Part shown: positions 52,038 through 61,389 of the stretch, piece after piece
Position numbering within the stretch: the stretch's first letter is position 1
Layout of the letters: each line of letters begins with the position of its first letter
Assembly: GCA_028820655.1 (NCBI GenBank)
Contig: JAPPIK010000004.1
Span: 1 to 64,000 of the forward strand
Direction of reading: 5' to 3'
From: Candidatus Poribacteria bacterium
Lineage (GTDB): Bacteria > Poribacteria > WGA-4E > JAJDTR01
Length of the DNA: 64,000 bases
The notes under the pieces: generated by a model
Database searches by the model: none
Told to the model about the DNA's origin: nothing
Seen by the model: the letters and a program-made list of their open reading frames with translations, nothing else
Position numbers and translations under genes: made by a program

Positions 52038-52203
52038 TGAACTCTCGTTCTATGGCTAGCTCTGAAAAAGTATCACATGGTAAAATTCACCAATCAAGAA
52101 TATGTCACTTGTCTTCCGCATTATCGAGCACCTAAAAGTTTAATTTCTCATGTGGCCGTATCGCGCACCATTATTAACAGAAATGAGCCCGTTTGAATAG
52201 TAC

Positions 52204-52352
52204 TCTTGTAGTCTGTAGGAGCGACCTCCAAGTCGCGATTCCCTATTGTAGGAGCGATCTCCAGGTCGCGATTCCCTACGCCGTCTGTAGGAGCGATCTC
52301 CAGGTCGCGATTCCCCACTGTAGGAGCGACCTCCAGGTCGCGATTCTGAAAT
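52204..52352. repeat. Four GTAGGAGCGA hairpin repeats
   Basis: Units start near 52215, 52247, 52286 and 52318. Spacing is about 32 or 39 bases because the link between units is sometimes shortened. The arms are GCGACCT or GCGATCT on the left and AGGTCGC (once AAGTCGC) on the right, around a CC loop. The changes mostly keep pairing, allowing G-T pairs. It is the same family as at 1-132. Confidence 0.85.
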
Positions 52353-52360
52353 TTGGCCGG

Positions 52361-52432
52361 TTCGAGGCGGCATGCCCTAAAATCAAGGATGTAAAAATTC
52401 GAGATTACACAAGTCTATTATGCGGAAGATGA
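52361..52432. repeat. 72-base repeat, copy B
   Basis: Matches 210-281 with two differences. It ends four bases before the stop codon of the LamG gene at 52436, and it is adjacent to the hairpin units as in copy A. Confidence 0.85.
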
Positions 52433-52435
52433 ATG

Positions 52436-53347
52436 TCATTCTACGGATAGGTTAATCGGCGCGGAAAGATTCGTTTGCAATGTGAGGCGTACGGAAGGTA
52501 AAGGCCCCTGGAACTTCAACTGTCCCCAAGTCGTGGCCAGCCCTCGATCTGGCGGCACGGAAAGTGGGTGTCGAAATAGGGTATTTCCTCTCGCAGCGTC
52601 CACGTACATCGAGGCATCCGTGCCCTCGCTAAAGCGCCATAACGCCATTGTCCTTGGATTCGGTTTAGGGCGAACATTGAGCCGAGGCTTTCCAACAGGA
52701 GGAAGGGATAACTGAAGTTCATCCATGTAAATTGTACCGGGAATAAACGGGCCATATCGTTCCACAGTGTACTCGAAACCGTCTAGCGCTTCATCAGGCA
52801 CAGAGCCGATGTAGAATCGGTTGTCGGTGTCATCGCACCACATCCCGTTGGGCAAATTTAGGTCATTGGGATGGTTGCCGTTATAGTATACAAAGGAACG
52901 ACGGACACCTCCCTCAAGCCAGGTTTCAAAGGCGAAGTGGTGCCACTCACCAGGTCCGATTAAACCGAGAACGCCAATATCAAAGTTTCGACCCTCCTCT
53001 TTTCTAGACATGATGTACAAGGTAGGAATATTCCGCTTCAGTCGATCTCCGTCTCGGAGTTCGATAACTACCTCCGCAAGGATGACGAAAGCATAACTCC
53101 CCGGTTTGAGAAGAAGCACCCTTTGCCCGGATGGTGTCTCGGGCACGGTTTCAAGCTTAAACCAGAATTCGACGGCGAAGTTGCTGCGCAATCGAAAATC
53201 CAGCGATGGGTTGTCTTCAGCGTAGAGGTATTCCCCTATGTTTAGTTTGAGGTAGTTACCCAACACTTCCGGGCGTTCAAAACCTGAGCCAATCGACGCA
53301 AACTCTAGAAATGCCAAGCAACATGCTAACGCAACACTATGTTTCAT
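52436..53347 (-). CDS. Secreted LamG-like domain protein
   Basis: A 303-residue protein. MKHSVALACCLAFLEFASIG is a signal peptide. The body is a LamG/concanavalin A-like fold: LDFRLRSNFAVEFWFKLE, GPGEWHHFAFETWL, RFYIGSVPDE and GTIYMDELQLSL, more divergent than the three LamG proteins at the left end. After MALWRFSEGTDASMYVDAARG it has LATTWGQLKFQG, the shared LamG tail motif, but here it is followed by about 26 more residues. No enzyme motif is seen. It is probably exported and may bind glycans. The stop codon lies four bases from the 72-base repeat. Confidence 0.82.
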   Translation of the reverse strand: MKHSVALACCLAFLEFASIGSGFERPEVLGNYLKLNIGEYLYAEDNPSLDFRLRSNFAVEFWFKLETVPETPSGQRVLLLKPGSYAFVILAEVVIELRDGDRLKRNIPTLYIMSRKEEGRNFDIGVLGLIGPGEWHHFAFETWLEGGVRRSFVYYNGNHPNDLNLPNGMWCDDTDNRFYIGSVPDEALDGFEYTVERYGPFIPGTIYMDELQLSLPPVGKPRLNVRPKPNPRTMALWRFSEGTDASMYVDAARGNTLFRHPLSVPPDRGLATTWGQLKFQGPLPSVRLTLQTNLSAPINLSVE

Positions 53348-53727
53348 CTTTTGGGCCTCGTGCGCAAGTTGTGGATTTGGTATTAAGAGTGTGTGCCAAA
53401 TTTCCGCCGCCGCTCATAATTGACAACATGAGCAATTGCTATGCCATACTGGTGGACGCGTTTGTGTATCGGAATTCAGCTAGAGATTTTCAGATCGGGG
53501 AATGTGTCGGTTTGGAATCTGTGTGGATGGATATCTTGGGGTAGGCTTTCTTGAATTGGGAGCATTCGCGGGGCAGACACGAATGTCCGGATTTGGGCAA
53601 GGAATTGCGCAAGGGAAAACAATTGGAATAGATCTCGAAACTGATGACCGAATGATGTTAGGGGAGATTGGTCTCGATCTCTAGCCTTGAGCAATCCAAC
53701 ACGACACACCGCATCACTACGTGAATC
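53348..53727. other. Intergenic region; no ABC permease found
   Basis: A 380-base gap downstream of the ABC ATPase gene. A permease gene would be expected here for a MacAB-like exporter, but no frame in any direction looks like one. Confidence 0.6.
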
Positions 53728-54438
53728 TCATTCTTCAATTTCCGGTATTTCAGAAGTGCCGTTCCGTCGCTCATCTCGCTCAACTAACCCGTCCCGAATA
53801 TGGAGCACCCGCCTCGCGTGTCGGGCAAGCTCAAGTTCGTGTGTCACCATGATGATCGTATTCCCCTTTTCATTTAGTCCGCGAAAAATCGTCATGATTT
53901 CGGCGCCCGACTTGGTGTCGAGATTCCCCGTAGGCTCGTCGGCGAAGATGATTGAGGGTTCTGTGACAAGCGCGCGCGCAATAGCAACGCGTTGAATCTG
54001 TCCACCGGACAGTTCCGTTGACTTGTGTCGCACCCGGTCCGCTAAACCGACAGATTCAAGCGCTTCAAAGGCACGGCGTTTCCGCTCTCTACGCCCGACC
54101 CCCGCGTAGATCAGGGGTAGCTCCACATTGTGTTGGGCGCTTGTCCGCGGCAGTAGATTAAAGGTTTGGAAGACAAATCCGATCTTTCGATTGCGAATCT
54201 CCGCGAGCCGGTTGTCCGGTAATTGCCCCACCTCCTCTCCTTCGAGGTAGTATTCACCGTCGGTCGGCTGTGCAAGGCAACCGAGAATATCCATCATCGT
54301 GGACTTGCCGGAGCCGGAAGGCCCCATAATGGCAATGAATTCGCCGGATTCAGCGGTGAATGTTACACCTCGCAGCGCATTCACCTCAACATCACCCATC
54401 TGATACACTTTGGTCAGGTTGCGAACATCTATCAGCAC
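53728..54438 (-). CDS. ABC transporter ATP-binding protein (MacB/LolD type)
   Basis: A 236-residue ATPase domain. Walker A is GPSGSGKST (39-47), the signature is [15 protein letters not shown], Walker B is [12 protein letters not shown], and the switch histidine is in [11 protein letters not shown]. This is the MacB/LolD/FtsE-like class that works with a separate or fused four-helix permease. The start is a GTG with AAAGGTG upstream; it lies 29 bases after the adaptor gene. It is the last gene of the TolC-adaptor-ATPase transcript. The permease is absent from the window. Confidence 0.93.
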   Translation of the reverse strand: MLIDVRNLTKVYQMGDVEVNALRGVTFTAESGEFIAIMGPSGSGKSTMMDILGCLAQPTDGEYYLEGEEVGQLPDNRLAEIRNRKIGFVFQTFNLLPRTSAQHNVELPLIYAGVGRRERKRRAFEALESVGLADRVRHKSTELSGGQIQRVAIARALVTEPSIIFADEPTGNLDTKSGAEIMTIFRGLNEKGNTIIMVTHELELARHARRVLHIRDGLVERDERRNGTSEIPEIEE

Positions 54439-54467
54439 GAAAACACCTTTCTTGTCTAAATGACAGG

Positions 54468-56426
54468 TTACTTCCCATCTTGGCGCGTGAGTTGTTCCAT
54501 GGAAGGTACAAAGACTCGACTTCCAGCCTCCACCCCGGCAAGAATCTCAAAATGGCTGTCGTTGCGCCGTCCTACTTCGATCCTGGTCTTTACGCCTTTC
54601 ATCTCTTTGTCTTTATCTTTTTTCCGTTTTGAACCCTTGGCTTGAGAGTCAAGCTGCACATAATACTGTTTGGTGCCGGCAATCTCCGATTGTACGCCTG
54701 AGATTCTATCTGTCTCCGAAATCAGAATGCTTACCTCGGTTGGTCCGGATCGCAAACCTCGAGGTGTCCCGTCGAGCAGGATCTCCACGTTTCCGCGTGG
54801 AGCCCCTGTTCGAATCTTGCCAACTTTACCGGGAAACTCTTTACCGGCCAAGTTTTCTATTTTGAGTTCCTGATTTGGTCGAAGGCGTCTCAGGTCGCGT
54901 CCCGTCAACGTTGCCTTGACGGTTAATACCTCCGGATTGATAACGGCTTCGATGGGTAACTGGAGAACATCCTCTCCCTTGAAAACGATGATATCCACGT
55001 CGGCCGACATGCCCGGAAGGAGTTGAGATGTTGCTTCAAGTATTTCGACCTCAACTTCGAAGGTGATCACGGTGTTTTGCACTCCCGGTTGGGGGAGAAC
55101 AGCTCCCGGTGAAATTTCGCTTACACGTCCTTTAAAGACTCGATCGGTGTAAGTTTCAACTCGAACATCCGCTTCCTGTCCAACCTCCACTTTGGAGATT
55201 TCGACTTCGTTGATCTGTGTCTTGACGATCATCCTGGAGAGATCTGCGATTGTCATCAAGGCTTGGCCGCGCGAGAACGCGGAGCGTCCGGAGGTGACGA
55301 TTTCTCCCTCCTCAAAGAACACGCGCGTGACGGTACCGGAGATTGGCGCTTCGACGGTGGTCCAGTCTAGCCGCTTCTTTTGTGCGGCGAGAGCGCTTTC
55401 GGCTTGGAGTAAGTCAGCCCTCGCGCTCACTTCCGATTGGATCCTTACGTCTTTCTCCGGTTTGGCGGTTTCTTCCAATTTCTGAAGTCCTACGCGGGCG
55501 TACTCTAAACCGGCCCGATACTCCTTTTCTCGCGCCGCTCCGGATTCCTTTATAGTAATAAGCCCCTGTTCGTGTTGATTCAGGGTTGTTTTTCGGCTCT
55601 TGATTGCCTCTTCTCTCGCCTCGATATTCTGCTTCTGCGATTCGACGGACTGAAGTTGTGTCTGAACATTTTTCTCTGCCGTGTCGTATTCGTATTGGGC
55701 ATTCGCGTGGCGCGTTTCGGATTCCTCCAACGTTCGTCTAGATACCAACTGTTTTTCAAACAATTCCTTGTTTCGGTCATATTCTGCTTGCGCGGTGTCC
55801 AGCTTAACCTTCGAAGATTCAGACGCGGCTTGCGCGCGTTGATAGGAAAGTTGTGCCTGTTCCAACGCGATCTGAGCTTGACGCAGGGAGATGTCGTCTT
55901 GTTCAAGATAGTTGCGTGTTGTCGAGACACGAGTTTCGGCTTCTGTAATTCGTTGGCGAGTTTCGGCTATTAGCGATTCTAGACGTGCTTCGTACATTCT
56001 AACGTTATTTTCAGCCTGAGCTATTTCATTCGCCAGCCGTTTTGTTGTCAGGTCGATCTGAAGTTTCGCCTGCTTGTGCCGCGCTTGCTGCGCGTCGCGG
56101 TACGCCTCAGCTTGGTTCCGCTGTTCCGAAATCTGCTCATCGTCAATTTTGAGCAATTCTTGCCCCTCTTCGACGAACTCTCCCTCGGTTACAAACATCC
56201 GTTCAATTTCACCCTCGACATTTGAACGCACTTCCACGGAAACCAATGCCTCAAGGTTTCCCGTCTCGCGTAATTTGACAACGAACTCGCCGCGAAGGAC
56301 AACATCCATTTTCTCCTCGTCGTCATCTTTCCTGTTCCCGCTGATTCCAATTGCGGCAATGGCGACAATGACCACTAACAGAATGGCTGTTGAGACTGTG
56401 ACGAGTTGCTTCTTATCATATCTCAA
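54468..56426 (-). CDS. Periplasmic adaptor (membrane fusion) protein, HlyD/MacA-like
   Basis: A 652-residue efflux adaptor. Residues 8-28 form one membrane anchor ([17 protein letters not shown]). A lipoyl-type half ([20 protein letters not shown]) is followed by a long coiled coil (about 100-330) and the second lipoyl half ([20 protein letters not shown]), then beta-barrel and membrane-proximal domains. The coiled coil is long for a MacA-type adaptor, which suits a long reach to TolC. The start is TTG and overlaps the TolC-gene stop by TTGA (56426-56423), so the two are coupled. Function: links the inner-membrane transporter to the outer-membrane channel. Confidence 0.9.
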   Translation of the reverse strand: MRYDKKQLVTVSTAILLVVIVAIAAIGISGNRKDDDEEKMDVVLRGEFVVKLRETGNLEALVSVEVRSNVEGEIERMFVTEGEFVEEGQELLKIDDEQISEQRNQAEAYRDAQQARHKQAKLQIDLTTKRLANEIAQAENNVRMYEARLESLIAETRQRITEAETRVSTTRNYLEQDDISLRQAQIALEQAQLSYQRAQAASESSKVKLDTAQAEYDRNKELFEKQLVSRRTLEESETRHANAQYEYDTAEKNVQTQLQSVESQKQNIEAREEAIKSRKTTLNQHEQGLITIKESGAAREKEYRAGLEYARVGLQKLEETAKPEKDVRIQSEVSARADLLQAESALAAQKKRLDWTTVEAPISGTVTRVFFEEGEIVTSGRSAFSRGQALMTIADLSRMIVKTQINEVEISKVEVGQEADVRVETYTDRVFKGRVSEISPGAVLPQPGVQNTVITFEVEVEILEATSQLLPGMSADVDIIVFKGEDVLQLPIEAVINPEVLTVKATLTGRDLRRLRPNQELKIENLAGKEFPGKVGKIRTGAPRGNVEILLDGTPRGLRSGPTEVSILISETDRISGVQSEIAGTKQYYVQLDSQAKGSKRKKDKDKEMKGVKTRIEVGRRNDSHFEILAGVEAGSRVFVPSMEQLTRQDGK

Positions 56427-57754
56427 TTTAGCGTTCCCATTGCACGCTGCAACGCACTTCGTGCAATCTTGTAATCATAGAATGACCTGACCTGGTTGGT
56501 CAAAGCCTGCGCATACTCTGTCTGTGCATCAAGTAACTCTAGTAAGAATGCAAGTTCCTGTTGGAATCTTCCGCGAATCACCTCAAGGCTGGATTCCGCG
56601 TTTCGAACTTGAGTGCCGGAAATATCAAGCGCCCGTTCGGCTCGCTTTAGGTTGAGGTACGCTTGCCGGACTTCCAAGGCGATAGAACGCTCCAAATCCT
56701 TGGCGTCCTCTCGAGTTTGGTTAAGCGACAGGTCAACTTCCTGAATGCGGCGCTTGATGACCCCACCGTCAAAGATCGGGAAGTTCAAACGTGTCGTAAA
56801 GTCCCAACTTCGAAACTCATTGAAATTCTCGCGTTCGTGAAGGTAGTCGTCAAGGTTCACCGCATAGCTGAGATCTGCGTCAAGCTGTGGCAATCGCGCC
56901 AGTTTCGCGAGTTTCCTGTCTGCTTCGAGTTGTGCAAGGAGAGAACTTAGTTCTTTGAACTCCGGGCGGTTTTCATTTGACAGTTCGATGGCTTCTTCGA
57001 CAGCCATATCCGTGACTTCAATTTCACCGCTATCGAGATACGCGGCGAAATCGGAATCTTTGGCAAGAATCACTTCAGTGCCCGGTTTCAGACCCATTAA
57101 CCGCGGCAAAGTCGCCTCGGCGATCTTGAGAGCGTTCTCGTTGCTCAAGAGACTTAATTCATCATTCGCTTCTCGCACCTGAGACGTAGCAATATCGGCA
57201 GGAATCAGGTTGCCAACTTGAACATGAACCTTCGTTGCCGCAGTGTTTTCTTGTGATCTTGCCAAAATCTCCTTGCTCACCTTGACAAGCTCTCGGGTCT
57301 TCAACACATCGTAATAGGCCTCTATAATTTGGAAAATGAGACCTTGCTTAATCCTTTCGTTTCGATTTTCGGTTGAGTTTCGCCTCTCCTTTGCCTGCAA
57401 GTAGTTTGCCCTTCTCTGCCCATGATCCCACAGTGTATACCTTCCGGTAACATCAACATCGTAGTTTGCGCGCTTGAAACCGAATTCCACTCTATCGGAA
57501 ATCCGATACTGGCTTCCGAGCAGAACTTGGGGAAGAAACTGTGCTCGCACATTTTTGACACGCAGATCTTGGATGGCGAAATCAAGTCGAGCATTGCGCA
57601 TATCGGACGATTCTTCAAGAGCGAGTTCGATGCACTTATCGAGGGTGAGAGGTTTCGATAAGTCAACACCCACATCAGAATCGTCCGCGTCCGCATGTTG
57701 GGCAAAAAACATCAGCGCGAATGCAAGTGCAAACCAAGATCTTCGTCTAATCAT
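56423..57754 (-). CDS. TolC-family outer membrane efflux protein
   Basis: A 443-residue protein. Signal peptide MIRRRSWFALAFALMFFAQHADA, then two repeats of the outer membrane efflux fold: LTLDKCIELALEESSDMRNAR and later EEAIELSNENRPEFKELSSL, with long coiled-coil helices and FPIFDGGVIKRRIQEVDLSL as a typical barrel-to-coil turn. AAGGAGA lies before the ATG. It is the first gene of the exporter transcript. It forms the outer membrane channel for the adaptor encoded next to it. Confidence 0.92.
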   Translation of the reverse strand: MIRRRSWFALAFALMFFAQHADADDSDVGVDLSKPLTLDKCIELALEESSDMRNARLDFAIQDLRVKNVRAQFLPQVLLGSQYRISDRVEFGFKRANYDVDVTGRYTLWDHGQRRANYLQAKERRNSTENRNERIKQGLIFQIIEAYYDVLKTRELVKVSKEILARSQENTAATKVHVQVGNLIPADIATSQVREANDELSLLSNENALKIAEATLPRLMGLKPGTEVILAKDSDFAAYLDSGEIEVTDMAVEEAIELSNENRPEFKELSSLLAQLEADRKLAKLARLPQLDADLSYAVNLDDYLHERENFNEFRSWDFTTRLNFPIFDGGVIKRRIQEVDLSLNQTREDAKDLERSIALEVRQAYLNLKRAERALDISGTQVRNAESSLEVIRGRFQQELAFLLELLDAQTEYAQALTNQVRSFYDYKIARSALQRAMGTLN

Positions 57755-58023
57755 TAGCGTCTCCTTGAGAATGTTGGCGGGTTGCAGAATCCATTTTACC
57801 GCGTTTAATGACGGAAGATAGAATTGAAAGTTTAGCGGTACCCTACCTGCAGAAATGTGAATCGAAACTTTAGTTGCAATACCTTACGATCCGTCGCTGT
57901 CTTGTTGCATTTTGCTATCCGTAGAATCGTACCGGTAATGAGGCTTGGCACTCGTCACGTCGTCATTTGTTCTATCTAATAACTACCTGACGGGGCTGTG
58001 TTGAATGGATGTCGGTTTTGACC

Positions 58024-58860
58024 TCATCCCATCTCCAACCCGCCTGCAATATTGATAGCCAGTCCGGTAAGATAATCTGACTGGGAGGAAGCGAGGTATG
58101 CCGCGGTGCTAGCAACTTCGGCGCTTTGAGCGATTCTCCCCAACGGGATATCTGACGCTGTGCTGTCGACCAGTTCCCTTCGTTTTTCCTCAGATGTTAA
58201 AGTACCTGGCACAAGAGCAGATGCGATCGTATCAATCCTTTCGGTATCTACCATTCCGGGGCAGAGTGCGTTGACGTTGATTCGATGAACTGCCAACTCC
58301 ATTGCCAGAGACTGGGTGAAGCCGATAATAGCGAACTTTGAAGCGCAGTAAGCGGTGTGCCGTGCTTCGCCGCGCTTTCCCAACCTAGACGACATGTTGA
58401 TGATTTTTCCGCCCCCGCCCCGGTCAATCATGTGTCGGGCAGTTGCCTTGCAGCAGAGAAAGGTTCCCTTGACGTTGACACGTTGAACGTGATCCCAGAC
58501 CGGCTCATCTAGTTCTGTGAGGGGAACGCGGTCCGGCCCCGCGGGTGCACCGGCATTGTTTACCAGAATGTCAATTCGTCCGAACTCTCCAATCACCTTT
58601 TGGATCATGTCCTCCACCTGAATAGCCTCGGATACGTCGGTGGCAATTCCAATCGACCTGCGTCCCAAGGAACGGATTTGATCGACCAACTGCGGCAAAC
58701 CAGCCCAATCCGTTCCACTGCCGGTGTATGGAGACTCCGTGAGGTCGGTTACTACGAGATCCGCACCCTCGTCGGCGAGTCTCATCGCGATAGCGCGCCC
58801 TATTCCGAACTCCCCTCCCGCACCTGTGACAAGCGCTATTTTCCCGCTTATGTCATACAT
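58024..58860 (-). CDS. Short-chain dehydrogenase/reductase (SDR) family protein
   Basis: A 278-residue oxidoreductase counted from the ATG at 58860, which has GAAAGGG upstream; an in-frame ATG at 58896 is less likely. The cofactor motif is ALVTGAGGEFGIGRAIA, NNAGAP follows in the fourth strand, and the catalytic tyrosine and lysine are in TAYCASKFA. The C-terminal GLAINIAGGLEMG resembles the usual end. NAD(P)-dependent oxidation of an alcohol or the reverse; the substrate is unknown. It is divergent from the thioredoxin gene. Confidence 0.93.
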   Translation of the reverse strand: MYDISGKIALVTGAGGEFGIGRAIAMRLADEGADLVVTDLTESPYTGSGTDWAGLPQLVDQIRSLGRRSIGIATDVSEAIQVEDMIQKVIGEFGRIDILVNNAGAPAGPDRVPLTELDEPVWDHVQRVNVKGTFLCCKATARHMIDRGGGGKIINMSSRLGKRGEARHTAYCASKFAIIGFTQSLAMELAVHRINVNALCPGMVDTERIDTIASALVPGTLTSEEKRRELVDSTASDIPLGRIAQSAEVASTAAYLASSQSDYLTGLAINIAGGLEMG

Positions 58861-59209
58861 ATTATAACCCTTTCCGGTATGGGTCTTCGGATCCACCGGT
58901 TGTTCCCAATCTGCAATTCAAAATGAATTATCTGTTCTAGGCGTCGCGCCAATGGTTTCGCCGCCGTAGACTGAATCAAAGTCGCAGGACGTCCGATTCA
59001 GGGCAGTTGTGCGGTGTTTCATGCCGGGAAATAGTGAAGTCAAGAAAGTGAATGCGGTTGACTCCATATGTATTTGTAGGGTATCATATTGCCCAGATTT
59101 TGGCAATATTCAAGTAGGCAGATTCTACAAGTCTCATTTTTCGTGATGAGCAATTCGGACACGGCTTTGAGGAGCACGAACCGGACATTCAAATAGAAGG
59201 AGAGGAAAT
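58861..59209. other. Intergenic region between divergent SDR and thioredoxin genes
   Basis: About 350 bases with the likely thioredoxin promoter (59058-59087). No gene is supported. Confidence 0.55.
59058..59087 (+). promoter_or_regulatory. Candidate sigma-70 promoter of the thioredoxin gene
   Basis: TTGACT (59058-59063), an 18-base spacer and TATCAT (59082-59087). Both boxes match the consensus in five of six positions. Transcription would start near 59094, about 115 bases before the ATG. Confidence 0.65.
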
Positions 59210-59536
59210 ATGGCTGGAAACGTTTTTGAAGTCACCGACGACACTTTTGAAGGGGACGTTATAAGTTCCGATACCCCTACCGTGGTTGATTTTTGGGCGG
59301 AATGGTGCGGTCCATGCAAGATGATTGCTCCAATATTAGAGGAACTCGCGGTTGAAAATGCCGGAAAATTCGCGGTCGGGAAGTTAGATGTGGACAACAA
59401 TCGGGAAACAGCGATGAAATACGGTATTCGGAGCATTCCCACGCTGCTCGTTTTCAAAGATGGGGAAGTTGCCGAGCAAATTGTCGGTGTCATGCCGAAG
59501 GATGCGTTACAGCAAAAAATCCTAGGCGCACTATAA
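59210..59536 (+). CDS. trxA: Thioredoxin
   Basis: A 108-residue protein of normal thioredoxin length. The active site is FWAEWCGPCKM (C33, C36), and the cis-proline loop is YGIRSIPTLLVFKDGE. It reduces protein disulfides in the cytosol. AAGGAGAGG precedes the ATG. It is followed by the Kdo transferase gene with a short gap, so both may be one transcript. Confidence 0.97.
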   Translation: MAGNVFEVTDDTFEGDVISSDTPTVVDFWAEWCGPCKMIAPILEELAVENAGKFAVGKLDVDNNRETAMKYGIRSIPTLLVFKDGEVAEQIVGVMPKDALQQKILGAL

Positions 59537-59615
59537 AGCGCGCCGACGCACGGGACTCGGTGTGATATGTTCGAGCTGATTAGAACCGGTGTTTGCGGAT
59601 CCCTGCAGATTCGAT

Positions 59616-60905
59616 ATGGTATGGGAATCTCTTTATAACGCTATAGTCGTTCCGGCGCTATACGTCGTATTTCATACTATAGCAAAATTCGACGCTAAGG
59701 TTCGAGACGGCATCGCTGGTAGGCGAAACGTCCTGGGAAAGCTCGAAAGTCAGTTACATTCGGCGCCAGAATCAAAGAATACGGTTTGGTTTCATTTTGC
59801 CTCGGTTGGAGAATTTGAACAGGCAAAACCCGTAATCGAAGCGATCAAATATGATTCCCGAATCGTATTGACGTACTTCTCACCGTCTGTACACGACAAT
59901 GTCGCGCGATATTCGCACTGCGATGCATCGAGTTATTTGCCGCTCGACACACGCCGCAATGCAGAAGCGCTCCTCCGACTCATAAAACCAACGCTTCTTG
60001 TCTATTCGAAGTTTGATATTTGGCCCAATCTTTTATGGTCCGCCGCCCGGCAGAAACTGCCGGTCATTCTTATTGCGGGAACCCTGCACGCGAAGTCAAA
60101 GAGAACCTTACCCTTCCTACGCCCCTTCTTGAGGAGTATACACCGCCACATCACGCTGCACTGTACCATCTCGGAGTCCGATGCGGAGCGCTTCCGCCGG
60201 ATTTGCCCGCCCGACGCCCGAATCGAGGTAACCGGCGACACACGTTTTGATAGAGTCTATCAGCGAGCAATAGCTGTCGAGCCGGGCACCGAACTTCTCC
60301 CCGGGCAGTCTACGTTAAGTCGCCAAGTCCTTATCGCCGGAAGCACTTACGCAGACGATGAGCGGGTGTTGCTGAAGGCGTGCGACCTTCTGCGGCGGGA
60401 TTCGCCAAATATCTGTCTTCACCTTGTTCTTGTCCCTCACGAGCCTACCCCGGGGCGCGTCCGTCAGATCCGAGGAATCCTGTCTCTAAAAGGCTTATCA
60501 TGTGTTTGTTTTTCCGAAATGACCGAAGGAATGAATCTGCGAGACACCGATGTGATTATTGTCGACACCGTCGGAATGCTCGCGAAACTCTATTTGATGG
60601 GAGACATCGTGTTCGTAGGCGGGAGTTTTCACGGCAGTGTTCATAATGTGATGGAGCCGGCGGCGATGGCGAAACCCATTCTGTTCGGTCCCACCGTCCA
60701 TAACGCATACGAAGCGCTCGTGCTGCAGGACAAGGGGGCGGCTCAATTGGTAAACAATGCGAATGAAATGGCATGCCTGCTCAAAGATTGGCTCCATGAA
60801 CCGAAAGAACGAGTCCGAAGGGGATTGATAGGACGGAAAGTCATTGAGGAAAACTTGGGGGCGACGGAACGGACGCTAACGCACCTGCGCACCTACTTGC
60901 GGTAA
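59616..60905 (+). CDS. waaA: 3-deoxy-D-manno-octulosonic acid (Kdo) transferase
   Basis: A 429-residue glycosyltransferase of the WaaA/KdtA family. The start at ATG 59616 (VWESLYNAIVVPALYVVFH, membrane-anchor-like) is preferred over an in-frame GTG at 59589. Marks are FHFASVGEFEQAKPVIEAI (the SVGE loop), LVYSKFDIWPNLLW, VTGDTRFDRVYQ, VLIAGSTYADDERVLL and VFVGGSFHGSVHNVMEPA, all usual for Kdo transferases. It adds Kdo to lipid A at the inner membrane. It shows that the organism makes lipopolysaccharide with a Kdo core. Confidence 0.93.
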   Translation: MVWESLYNAIVVPALYVVFHTIAKFDAKVRDGIAGRRNVLGKLESQLHSAPESKNTVWFHFASVGEFEQAKPVIEAIKYDSRIVLTYFSPSVHDNVARYSHCDASSYLPLDTRRNAEALLRLIKPTLLVYSKFDIWPNLLWSAARQKLPVILIAGTLHAKSKRTLPFLRPFLRSIHRHITLHCTISESDAERFRRICPPDARIEVTGDTRFDRVYQRAIAVEPGTELLPGQSTLSRQVLIAGSTYADDERVLLKACDLLRRDSPNICLHLVLVPHEPTPGRVRQIRGILSLKGLSCVCFSEMTEGMNLRDTDVIIVDTVGMLAKLYLMGDIVFVGGSFHGSVHNVMEPAAMAKPILFGPTVHNAYEALVLQDKGAAQLVNNANEMACLLKDWLHEPKERVRRGLIGRKVIEENLGATERTLTHLRTYLR

Positions 60906-60985
60906 AGCGCACGTTGGTTTCCCCGCAATAGAATGCGGACTTGAACAAACGGACGAGGCGGGAATTCCGTAGTTTTCGAATCTGT

Positions 60986-61369
60986 TCATTTTTCTAGGTT
61001 GCCTCTGCGTCGGCACATTTGTACCGCCGCGTAGGATAAAGATCGCTCAATTGGCGGGCACAGTTTCTTGACGGTTATTCGGACTTCATCAACAGTGAAC
61101 CGCTTCAAAATCCTTGACGCCGTTTGTTCGGCGAGGGCTTCGATTAAGCGGAAGGATTTTTCCGTGCCGGTTTTGACGATCAGGTTCACGACCCCGGCAT
61201 AATCCACGGTATGTTTGATGTCATCGGTGGAACCGGCAGTGGCTAGACTGAATGTCAATTCGACATCGACCTCATATTTTTGACCCACTCTCCGCTCAGA
61301 CTCGGAGGTACCGTGGTAACCGTGGAATCGAATACCCTTGAGGATGATTTTGTCTCCGGAATACGACAT
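60986..61369 (-). CDS. folB: Dihydroneopterin aldolase
   Basis: A 127-residue protein of the FolB family. The N terminus has DKIILKGIRFHGYHGTSESE (with the conserved tyrosine and histidine before the glutamate), the middle VGQKYEVDVELTFS, and the C-terminal half SFRLIEALAEQTASRILKRF (with the conserved glutamate). FolB cleaves dihydroneopterin to hydroxymethyl-dihydropterin and glycolaldehyde in folate (or methanopterin) biosynthesis. It is followed upstream on the same strand by the slipin gene with a 20-base gap. Confidence 0.93.
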   Translation of the reverse strand: MSYSGDKIILKGIRFHGYHGTSESERRVGQKYEVDVELTFSLATAGSTDDIKHTVDYAGVVNLIVKTGTEKSFRLIEALAEQTASRILKRFTVDEVRITVKKLCPPIERSLSYAAVQMCRRRGNLEK

Positions 61370-61389
61370 GCTAGAGTCGGGGTGACGGT

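Larger units (their letters stand above)
51596..52435. other. Intergenic repeat island
   Basis: An 840-base gap with several short repeats: two ATTAT hairpins (51906, 52001), a GTAGG hairpin (51958), four GTAGGAGCGAC hairpins (52204-52352) and the second copy of the 72-base repeat (52361-52432). No gene is supported. Confidence 0.7.

Noticed and set aside
53476-53709. A 77-codon minus-strand frame after the ABC ATPase, considered as a missing permease
   Set aside because: It has no membrane-spanning segments and is far too short for a MacB-type permease.
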